Source of the DNA: Deltaproteobacteria bacterium ADurb.Bin026
Lineage (GTDB): Bacteria; Desulfobacterota; Syntrophorhabdia; Syntrophorhabdales; Syntrophorhabdaceae
Length of the DNA: 9,902 bases
Direction of reading: 5' to 3'
Assembly (NCBI GenBank): GCA_002071245.1
Contig: MWEV01000247.1
Location: 1 to 9,902 of the forward strand
Of the stretch, positions 1 to 6,575 are shown piece by piece. The position numbers were made by a program, and so were the translations under genes. Every line of letters starts with the position of its first letter. The first letter of the stretch is position 1. The notes below the pieces were generated by a model. It was not told the origin of the DNA. It did not search any database and saw only the letters and a program-made list of their open reading frames with translations.

Positions 1-611
1 CCAAAATGCCCTTCACAGAGGATATCCGCCTTAAGGGCAAGCAGTGTTTCCATTGATTTCTGCCAATGTTTCATGTTGGCGCCAAAATCGGCAAGGAAAG
101 GGCCATGGATATCCTGGCCGAATAGGATTCTTTGCCCCCCTTTATCAAGATAGACCGAAATAGAACCAGGTGTGTGCCCGGGTGTATGGAGACAGACAAT
201 ATCTTGGCCTCCTATAGTCAATGTTTCTTCTTTGCCTTTTATCTTTACATCAATCGGCATAGGGTCCAAATTTATGCCATACCAGTTTGCAGCGGTCATC
301 CTGTTGTCTGCTTCCTCAACCGCTTCAGCATCAAGTTCGTGCATGATAATACGGGCATTAAAACGTTTTTTGAACTCATGTGCACCACCAATGTGATCGA
401 TGTGGCAGTGCGTAAGAATTATGTTGGTTATCCTTTTTGGGTTAAGCCCAAGCCCTTCGATGTTCCGTATTAGCTTGTCTACGCTTAATCCTGCACCAGT
501 ATCGATAAGAACCAACTCACCGAGATCTAAAAGATAAACAGCACAATCGCGTGAATCTGTGATCTCAGAATCGCCTATAAGATAGATATCATCGGTCACC
601 TTCTTTTTCAT
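1..611 (-). CDS. Metallo-beta-lactamase-fold hydrolase (C-terminus cut by window edge)
   Basis: Translating the reverse strand from 611 gives 203 codons open to the window edge. The protein is a glyoxalase II-like member of the MBL-fold superfamily. All metal ligands of the dinuclear site are visible: the THCHIDH motif (H68, H70, D72, H73), H146 in TPGHTPGS, D167 in FGQDIHGP and H202 in EGHF. The N-terminus carries the usual strand and turn LVLIDTGAG (residues 33-41). Only the part after the last ligand is missing, so the catalytic domain is nearly complete. The start is set by AAGGAGG (617-623, reverse strand) 5 nt upstream of ATG. No signal peptide is seen, so it is probably cytosolic. It is divergent from radC across 122 bp. 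The family hydrolyses thioesters, lactones, phosphodiesters and other substrates, and the sequence does not decide which. Confidence 0.9.
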   Translation of the reverse strand, partial: MKKKVTDDIYLIGDSEITDSRDCAVYLLDLGELVLIDTGAGLSVDKLIRNIEGLGLNPKRITNIILTHCHIDHIGGAHEFKKRFNARIIMHELDAEAVEEADNRMTAANWYGINLDPMPIDVKIKGKEETLTIGGQDIVCLHTPGHTPGSISVYLDKGGQRILFGQDIHGPFLADFGANMKHWQKSMETLLALKADILCEGHF

Positions 612-733
612 GTCATCCTCCTTATCTTATAATAAAAATTGAATGTGGATATTTTGCAAGGATTTTTTTATAGTAATCATGAACATCTCATAATGATCTT
701 TTTACAGAATGTCGTCATTAAAGGGGGTAAAAA

Positions 734-1477
734 ATGGGCAAGGGTTCGTCTTTCACTGTACGAGATATGCCAAAAGCAGAAAGGCCAAGGGAAAGGCTTA
801 ATCGTTTGGGGGCAGAGGCGTTGTCTGCCCAGGAATTACTGGCTTTGATTATAGGCAGAGGCGTATCAGGCAGGTCTGTCATGACCATATCTCAAGAATT
901 AATGACGGAATTCGGCAGCATCAGGGCAATCAGTGAGGCAACGATTGAACAACTATCGAAAATCAAGGGGGTTGGCCTTGCAAAGGCAGCTCAACTTAAG
1001 GCATGTTTTGAGCTTGGAAAAAGACAGGAACTTGCTACTGAAAGTGGTTATGAAAACTACGACATAAAAAACCCACAGGCTGTTGTGGATGCTATTCGTG
1101 CATGTATAAAGGACATGAAGAAAGAACACTTCATGCTTATGATGCTCAACACAAGAAATAAGATCATCCGTATCGAAAATATCTCGGTTGGCACCTTAAA
1201 TGCAAGTCTTGTACATCCAAGGGAGGTGTTCAATAAGGCGATAGCACATGCTGCTTCCTCTGTTGTTATTGCCCATAACCATCCATCTGGGGATCCGGAA
1301 CCATCGGAAGAAGACCTGAAAATTACAAAACGCCTGATTGATGCGGGCAGGATTATAGGCATTGAGGTGTTAGATCACATCATTATAGGAAAACACGGTA
1401 TAAAAAGTGCAGTTACCGAACCTGGCAAAACCGAAAAACAAACATACTGCAGTTTAAAAGAAAAGGGGTTAATTTAA
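734..1477 (+). CDS. radC: RadC family JAB/MPN-domain protein
   Basis: Full-length RadC of 247 residues, a usual size for the family. The N-terminal part holds the RPRERLNRLGAEALSAQELL signature (about residues 17-36) and a helix-hairpin-helix segment (IKGVGLAKA, about 77-85) that would bind DNA. The C-terminal JAB/MPN domain has the metal motif HNHPSGDPEPSEED, with H181, H183 and D194 as expected zinc ligands. RadC was named as a DNA repair protein, but its biochemical role remains unsettled; the JAMM motif suggests a metal-dependent hydrolase. AAAGGGGGT lies about 5 nt before the ATG. The next gene starts 11 bp after the stop, so the two are probably co-transcribed. Nothing in the sequence links its function to the glycosyltransferase that follows. 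Confidence 0.95.
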   Translation: MGKGSSFTVRDMPKAERPRERLNRLGAEALSAQELLALIIGRGVSGRSVMTISQELMTEFGSIRAISEATIEQLSKIKGVGLAKAAQLKACFELGKRQELATESGYENYDIKNPQAVVDAIRACIKDMKKEHFMLMMLNTRNKIIRIENISVGTLNASLVHPREVFNKAIAHAASSVVIAHNHPSGDPEPSEEDLKITKRLIDAGRIIGIEVLDHIIIGKHGIKSAVTEPGKTEKQTYCSLKEKGLI

Positions 1478-1488
1478 AGAGATGTTGC

Positions 1489-2331
1489 ATGCATCGCGAT
1501 GATATTATGTTGATCCACCTTGGTGGTCTCGGTGATATGTGTCTTTCCGAGTCAACCTTTTTTTCGGTATCAGAACACTTCAAAGAGGGTATCATTGCGC
1601 TGGGATATATGCGCTTCTTAAGACTTTTCAAGGGGTATTTCAAGGCCATCGAAAGGGTAGAATCGGCAAAATGGCTGCCGCTTTTTTCACAGAACGAATC
1701 TGGAGATACATGGAAAAGGATCATATTCATAGGAAAGGATAGAGAGGGTACCCTGCGAAAAAGATGGAGCTGTATATCAAAAGAACATATGATTTTTATT
1801 GAGATGTACCCTGAAGATTGTTTCATAGCCCCGGGGGATATGCGCTTGGGTGGATATCACGTTGAGGATTTTCAACTGACACAGTTGAAATCATATGGTA
1901 TTGAGGCGAAAAAAAAGGAGATAATACCTAACATTTCCAAACGCGTTATCCTTTATCCTGAAAAGGGTTTTGAAAAGAAAAAATGGCATTATGAAAACTT
2001 CTTAAAACTATATGACTCCTTAAAAGAAAGGGGCATTGTTGTTTATATACTTAAATCAATGGGACTGGAGATTGATGTCAAGGGGGCTGTTTTCTTTGAC
2101 GAACTCCATGACATTAGGGGTTTTTTTAACGACGGTGGTATTTTTGTTTCCAATGACTCAGGTATGGCGCATTTTGCGGGTATGTGTGGTCTATATACCA
2201 TCACGATATTCAGTGACTTTGATCCTTATGTGTGGCACCCTCGTGGGAAAGGCACAGTTGTGAGATGTAGTGAAGATAAAGTTGATATAGCATTGATTGA
2301 GTCCAAGATAGAGGAGGCGCTGAAGGTTTAA
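1489..2331 (+). CDS. Family 9 glycosyltransferase (heptosyltransferase-like)
   Basis: 280-residue protein with the two hallmarks of GT9 (ADP-heptose:LPS heptosyltransferase family). The first is an N-terminal nucleotide-fold loop IHLGGLGD (residues 9-16). The second is the C-terminal donor-binding motif VSNDSGMAHFAG (220-231; N222, D223, S224, G225, H228). Residues 152-175 (VILYPEKGFEKKKWHYENF) match the start of the second Rossmann domain. The protein is shorter than typical WaaC/WaaF (about 320-350), mostly in the middle, so donor and acceptor are uncertain. No membrane segment is seen; members act at the inner face of the cytoplasmic membrane. The ATG at 1489 has only a weak AAAGAG upstream. 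Met7 (1507) would also leave the GT9 N-terminus intact, so the start is uncertain by six residues. The following SGNH hydrolase supports a role in surface polysaccharide or LPS. Confidence 0.85.
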   Translation: MHRDDIMLIHLGGLGDMCLSESTFFSVSEHFKEGIIALGYMRFLRLFKGYFKAIERVESAKWLPLFSQNESGDTWKRIIFIGKDREGTLRKRWSCISKEHMIFIEMYPEDCFIAPGDMRLGGYHVEDFQLTQLKSYGIEAKKKEIIPNISKRVILYPEKGFEKKKWHYENFLKLYDSLKERGIVVYILKSMGLEIDVKGAVFFDELHDIRGFFNDGGIFVSNDSGMAHFAGMCGLYTITIFSDFDPYVWHPRGKGTVVRCSEDKVDIALIESKIEEALKV

Positions 2332-2402
2332 TACGGTTTTTTTGTTGCAATATGAGGTGATTTGTTGAAAAATGCAGATAGAGGGGCATTCAAAAATAGT
2401 TT

Positions 2403-3485
2403 ATGCAGATGAAAAGACCTTTTTTAGTTAGAACCGTTTCGATACTGATAATCATCCTTGTAGGATTACTTTTGCTCGAGGGTATGGGACAGATTTTGTT
2501 TAAAATCAGACACCGCTACTGGCTCGTAGGGCATGATGATGCAGCGTATATAAAGCTATTTAGAAAACATCCCTATCTTGTCGTTGAACCAAGCCCAAAC
2601 ACGCGATTCCAGTCAAAAGGTGGATTATTGTTCAGCCATAATGCACTTGGAACAAGAGGCGTCGAGACAGGTATTCAAAAAAGGGGTGGAGTAAAGAGGA
2701 TTCTTGCAATCGGGGGTTCCAGCACCTATTGCGTTGGTGTATCTGATAACCAGACATGGCCATACTACCTACAAGAAAAATTAGGTACAGGCTATGAAGT
2801 GATTAATATGGGTGTACCAGGCTATACAACGGTAGAGCATATTATACAGGCAGCCCTAAACATATCTGATATTTCACCAGATATATGTATCTTTTATATT
2901 GGCTGGAACGATATAAGAAACCAGCACGTGGCACATTTGAGGTCTGATTATTCTGATTTTCATGGTAAATCCCAGTATAACCATCTCATGCTTGACGCAT
3001 TGAAGATCGGCAATCACTCTGTAATCATAAAAACTGTATCGAATATAGTAAAAAATATATTTGTGAGAGATCCAGAGGGTGTATATACGGTTGTCGGTGC
3101 TGCCGAAAAATTCACAACAAAGGTGGACAAAAGGGCATTGGATTTATACAGGAGAAATGCCAAACTGTTGATTACGTTGTGTAGGGCGCAGGGGATAAGG
3201 CCTGTTATGGTGCCGCAGGTTTTAAGATATGACATGCTTACTGGAGATAAAGAATATGAATGGATACCTTATGTCAAAGATAAAGATATAAAGGCGATAA
3301 TGGATGTATACAATGACGCCCTAAAGGATCTATGTGCGAAAGAAAAGGCTGATTTTGTCGGTGAGGTATTAGCTGTAAATTATGATAAATCACATTTCGT
3401 TGATAATTATGGACACTTTACGCCTTCGGGTAATAACGTGTTTGCCGATGTCCTCATGCAATATATCAAAAAATATCAATATTAA
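2403..3485 (+). CDS. Membrane-anchored SGNH/GDSL hydrolase-family protein
   Basis: 360-residue protein with one N-terminal hydrophobic helix (about residues 9-26), so it is probably a signal anchor with the catalytic domain in the periplasm. SGNH blocks are visible in order: block I IGGSSTYCVG (103-112, putative nucleophile S106), block II NMGVPGYTT (135-143), block III YIGWNDIRN (165-173; G167, N169, D170) and block V DNYGHFTPSGN (334-344, putative H338). Block V has Asn at the place of the usual Asp of DxxH, or a one-residue shift with D334. Such proteins usually remove or add acyl groups, often O-acetyl on glycans; the exact reaction cannot be read here. An in-frame stop at 2397 fixes ATG 2403 as the earliest start, and Met3 (2409) is possible. 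No strong ribosome site is visible. It lies 71 bp after the glycosyltransferase, which hints at shared work on a surface glycan. Confidence 0.8.
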   Translation: MQMKRPFLVRTVSILIIILVGLLLLEGMGQILFKIRHRYWLVGHDDAAYIKLFRKHPYLVVEPSPNTRFQSKGGLLFSHNALGTRGVETGIQKRGGVKRILAIGGSSTYCVGVSDNQTWPYYLQEKLGTGYEVINMGVPGYTTVEHIIQAALNISDISPDICIFYIGWNDIRNQHVAHLRSDYSDFHGKSQYNHLMLDALKIGNHSVIIKTVSNIVKNIFVRDPEGVYTVVGAAEKFTTKVDKRALDLYRRNAKLLITLCRAQGIRPVMVPQVLRYDMLTGDKEYEWIPYVKDKDIKAIMDVYNDALKDLCAKEKADFVGEVLAVNYDKSHFVDNYGHFTPSGNNVFADVLMQYIKKYQY

Positions 3486-3577
3486 CTCAACATTGCTTAT
3501 GCTAAATGGCTTGTTTTGGAAAATATCAAAGGCTATCGGGCTTATAGTTGAAGGCATGTCTCTATAGAAAATAGCAA

Positions 3578-3606
3578 TTGTCTTATTTGGCACATGGTGC
3601 TAAAAT
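3578..3606 (+). promoter_or_regulatory. Predicted sigma70-type promoter for the MgtE-N/CBS gene
   Basis: TTGTCT (3578-3583, 4 of 6 to consensus), an exact 17-bp spacer, then TAAAAT (3601-3606, 5 of 6). Transcription would begin near 3613, which is the first base of the downstream ATG, so the mRNA would be leaderless or nearly so. This fits the absence of a recognisable ribosome-binding site before that ATG. The rest of the 127-bp gap (3486-3577) shows no clear terminator or other gene. This is an inference from motif match alone. Confidence 0.45.
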
Positions 3607-3612
3607 GAAATC

Positions 3613-4881
3613 ATGGCATACATTACAGATGTATATCTAAGCGAGATCCTGAATAAGGATGTTGTCGACCAGTTTGGGAAAAGGTTGGGTAATTTGTGGG
3701 ACCTTCTCATAGTACCTGGGCCTAAATATCCCAGTGTCATAAAGGTGATCCTCAAAAATAAAAGAAATATGGTAGAGATTCCGGTTGAAAATCTGCAGCT
3801 TTTCAACAACTTTGTGATTACAGTCAGCCTTCCAAAAACAACACCATCCGATTATATCTACACAGACGGTGATATTTTAATCAAGAAACATATCCTTGAT
3901 AAACAAATCCTTGATGTCAATGGAGCAAAGATCGTAAGGGTGAATGACCTAAAACTCGGAGAGGTAGATGGCTCCATATGTCTTATAGGCATTGATGTTG
4001 GACTAAACGGTATTCTCAGGCGGGTGGACGGTGGTCGTGCAATTCAAAAGACCTTATCGATTTTAAAAAAACCCATAAAGGAACATATAATCGATTGGGG
4101 TTTTCTTCAGACAATAGATGCCCATCTTAGAAATTTAACCTTAAATGTAGCACGCAGGCAATTAAGTGAGCTTCACCCCTCTGACCTTGCCGAAATCCTC
4201 ACAGAGATAGACCCCGAAGAAAGCACACTGCTTTTGTCCTCAATAGATGAAGAATTGGCCGGTGAAGCACTACACGAGGTATCTACCGAGGTTAGGGAAA
4301 AGATTTTGAAAGAAATGGATAATGAGATGATATCGGACATTCTCGAAGAGATGCCTCCTGATGAGGCAGCCGATATACTCGGTGAAATGCCGGAAGAAAA
4401 ATCTCAGGAACTTTTATCTCTCATGGAACATGAAGATGCGACCGAGGTAAAGGATCTGCTCAGCTATGAAGAGGATACTGCAGGCGGTTTGATGACGAGT
4501 GAATTTCTTGATATGCCGCCAGATATGACCATAGATGAAACATTAGCAAGCTTAAGACTGCTTGTGCCGGATGTAGAGTTTATATATTACATCTATGTGG
4601 TTGACAAAGAAGATCACCTGCTTGGGGTTCTAACGTTAAAAAAGCTCTTTACCACGCCGCTGGACGTTAAGTTGAGCGAAGTAATGATTCAGAACGTAAA
4701 ACACGTATACCTCGATACAGAACGAAAGAAGATTGCAGAGGTTATATCAAAGTACGACTTTGTCGCCATACCGGTTCTTGACCAAGAAAAAAGGATAAAA
4801 GGCATCATAACAGTTGATGACGTTATAGACCTTCTTGTTCCTAATCCCACAAGAAGAAAGAAAAGAAGGGCATTTCAATAG
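3613..4881 (+). CDS. Soluble PRC-barrel / MgtE-N / tandem CBS protein
   Basis: 422 residues, no membrane segment. PRC-barrel-like stretches occupy roughly 5-70 (FGKRLGNLWDLLI) and 88-135 (KQILDVNGAKIVRVNDLKL). An MgtE N-terminal superhelical domain spans about 180-290, with LHPSDLAEIL, DILEEMPPDEAADILGEMP and EEDTAGGLMTSEF. Two CBS domains follow (about 293-350 and 355-408), ending in a short basic tail (RRKKRR). In true MgtE channels the same N and CBS domains sense magnesium and are followed by a plug helix and five membrane helices; these are absent here because the stop comes right after CBS2. It therefore cannot be a transporter itself and is more likely a cation- or nucleotide-sensing regulator, but its partner is not in view. 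From memory, proteins of this architecture often lie beside Nramp-type transporters; here a radical SAM gene follows after 39 bp instead. Confidence 0.88.
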   Translation: MAYITDVYLSEILNKDVVDQFGKRLGNLWDLLIVPGPKYPSVIKVILKNKRNMVEIPVENLQLFNNFVITVSLPKTTPSDYIYTDGDILIKKHILDKQILDVNGAKIVRVNDLKLGEVDGSICLIGIDVGLNGILRRVDGGRAIQKTLSILKKPIKEHIIDWGFLQTIDAHLRNLTLNVARRQLSELHPSDLAEILTEIDPEESTLLLSSIDEELAGEALHEVSTEVREKILKEMDNEMISDILEEMPPDEAADILGEMPEEKSQELLSLMEHEDATEVKDLLSYEEDTAGGLMTSEFLDMPPDMTIDETLASLRLLVPDVEFIYYIYVVDKEDHLLGVLTLKKLFTTPLDVKLSEVMIQNVKHVYLDTERKKIAEVISKYDFVAIPVLDQEKRIKGIITVDDVIDLLVPNPTRRKKRRAFQ

Positions 4882-4920
4882 GGTAGTCATCAAATTATGC
4901 TGTCTATTTAAAAAAATAAC

Positions 4921-6507
4921 GTGTTTCTCATCCACCCACCAGTCGTTAAGCCAACCGAACCGCCGCCTGGCATTGCAAAACTTTCCGGCGTACTCTCGGC
5001 AAAAGGCATCGATCACAGTATTATCGATGCAAACCTCGAGGGATTTTATTATTTGTTAAAAAACATTTCAAATCGGCCCGTTTTGTCCTCCATGTCAGAA
5101 AAAGGCCATATGACACTCGATACATGGACAAAGAGGGCAATACGCAAGCTCACATCAAATCTCGAGTACATTAAAGACCCAAATGTTTACACAGAGATCG
5201 ATCGTTATAAACGCATTATTTCTGATTTGAACAGGGCCATAAGCAGGTCCGTTGATACGGAAAACATACGCCTAAGTCTCGTCGATTATGCAAATAAGCA
5301 ATTATCGCCATTGAAAAGCCATGACCTTTTATTTGCAGCAGCACACCCTGAAGAGAACCCGTTTTATACATATTTCAAGGAACGTATCGTGCAGGCCGTT
5401 GAAACCTACAAAGGGAAAAACAATATGCTATTTGGTTTTTCTATGAACTTTTTGAGTCAGGCACTGACAACATTTGCAATGATAGGTTTTGTAAAAAGAA
5501 CATTTCCCAAATCAATTATTGTTGTTGGTGGTGGACTGATTACATCATGGATGATGAATCCTTCATGGAAAAACCCTTTCAGGGGGTTAATCGATTATGC
5601 TATTGCCGGACAAGGTGAAACACAGTTGCTCTCACTTATCGGCATAAAAGAGGAAAAAACAGTACATTATCAGCCTCGCTACAATGGTTTTCCTGTTGCG
5701 GATTATTTTTCGCCCGGCTTTATTTTACCATATAGCACCTCTGTGGGTTGTTACTGGGGACAGTGTTCCTTTTGTCCGGAGAAGGCTGAAGGTCGTATAT
5801 ACGAGCAGACAGATCCCGATTTGGTCTGCCACGATCTTAAAGCATTATCGCAACAATTAAAGCCGATTCTCATACACCTCGTTGATAATGCCATCAGCCC
5901 TCAAATGCTCAAAACGATTATTAAAAAACATCCTGGTGCTTTGTGGTATGGTTTTGTAAGATTTACGCCCCATCTCAAAGACAGTGAATTCTGCAAAGCA
6001 CTTAAAGCATCGGGTTGTGTGATGCTGAAACTTGGTCTTGAGTCTGGGAATCAAGGTGTCATTGACTTTATGAACAAGGGACTCAGCCTCGAAACAGTAT
6101 CACAGACGTTGAAAACACTGAAGGATGCGGGAATTGCAACATATGTTTATCTGCTTTTTGGCACGCCCAAGGAAACGATCAGGCAGGCGCGCCATACCCT
6201 TGATTTTACTGTTGAGCATGCCCAATATATAGATTTTTTGAATTTGGCGATATTCAACCTTCCAATAAACAGCCCCGAAACCAGCGGGCTTTTAACTGGG
6301 GAGTTCTACGAGGGCGATCTCTCGCTCTATTCTGATTTTCTGCATCCCGAAGGATGGAGTAGGCGCCATGTGAGGCAATTTCTCGTGGACGAATTCAAAA
6401 AACACCCAGCAATAAGGTCAATTCTCCTGAGACATCCACCCCTTTTTACATCCAATCACGCCCCTTTGTTTGTTATCACAAAAAGTTCAGTTGCAACACA
6501 TGCATGA
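4921..6507 (+). CDS. B12-binding-type radical SAM protein of unknown function
   Basis: 528 residues. The N-terminus (LIHPPVVKPTEPPPGIAKLS, residues 3-22) and a Rossmann-like region with FGFSMNFLSQ (171-180), VVGGGLITS (201-209) and YAIAGQGETQL (226-236) resemble the N-terminal domain of cobalamin-type radical SAM proteins. No DxHxxG cobalamin-ligand motif is seen, so cofactor binding is unproven. The insertion at about 45-165 has no motif I recognise. The radical SAM domain starts with cluster cysteines C277, C282, C285 (CYWGQCSFC), a CX4CX2C spacing instead of the usual CX3CX2C, then LGLESGN (371-377) and YLLFGTPKET. The start is GTG at 4921: an in-frame stop at 4909 leaves no earlier choice, and the family N-terminus begins at once. 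No good ribosome site is visible. The substrate is unknown. It lies 39 bp after the MgtE-N/CBS gene on the same strand. Confidence 0.88.
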   Translation: MFLIHPPVVKPTEPPPGIAKLSGVLSAKGIDHSIIDANLEGFYYLLKNISNRPVLSSMSEKGHMTLDTWTKRAIRKLTSNLEYIKDPNVYTEIDRYKRIISDLNRAISRSVDTENIRLSLVDYANKQLSPLKSHDLLFAAAHPEENPFYTYFKERIVQAVETYKGKNNMLFGFSMNFLSQALTTFAMIGFVKRTFPKSIIVVGGGLITSWMMNPSWKNPFRGLIDYAIAGQGETQLLSLIGIKEEKTVHYQPRYNGFPVADYFSPGFILPYSTSVGCYWGQCSFCPEKAEGRIYEQTDPDLVCHDLKALSQQLKPILIHLVDNAISPQMLKTIIKKHPGALWYGFVRFTPHLKDSEFCKALKASGCVMLKLGLESGNQGVIDFMNKGLSLETVSQTLKTLKDAGIATYVYLLFGTPKETIRQARHTLDFTVEHAQYIDFLNLAIFNLPINSPETSGLLTGEFYEGDLSLYSDFLHPEGWSRRHVRQFLVDEFKKHPAIRSILLRHPPLFTSNHAPLFVITKSSVATHA

Positions 6508-6511
6508 CTAA

Positions 6512-6547
6512 CGCTGGGTATCAGCGACGCGGATGATACCGCGTCGC
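6512..6547. terminator. Overlapping hairpins between convergent genes, likely two-way terminator
   Basis: Main stem GCGACGCGG (6524-6532), loop ATGATA, CCGCGTCGC (6539-6547): nine perfect pairs, eight of them G-C. It lies 16 bp after the radical SAM stop and 28 bp before the catalase stop on the other strand. Two alternative stems share its bases: CGCTG/CAGCG (6512-6516 with 6522-6526) and GGTATCA/TGATACC (6517-6523 with 6534-6540). No long T-run follows on either strand (only TTATATGCATTTATT to the right), so intrinsic termination may be partial. A REP-like palindrome is the alternative reading. Confidence 0.6.
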
Positions 6548-6575
6548 CTTATATGCATTTATTGGTAGTTTCCCA

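Noticed and set aside
132..473. 113-codon forward open frame at the left edge
   Set aside because: Antisense to the MBL-fold gene, whose metal ligands are complete on the reverse strand.
612..733. Promoters in the divergent gap between the MBL gene and radC
   Set aside because: Several AT-rich boxes (TTGCAA, CATAAT, TATTAT) exist on both strands, but none gives a -35/-10 pair with 16-18 bp spacing and good scores.
1413..1826. 137-codon reverse open frame over the radC/glycosyltransferase junction
   Set aside because: Overlaps two genes with clear family motifs and has no motif of its own.
2332..2360. T-run after the glycosyltransferase as a terminator
   Set aside because: The run of seven T has no stem before it, so termination is not supported.
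2372..2410. ATGCAGAT repeated before and at the SGNH start
   Set aside because: Eight bases repeated once over 31 bp is compatible with chance, and no stem or further copy is seen.
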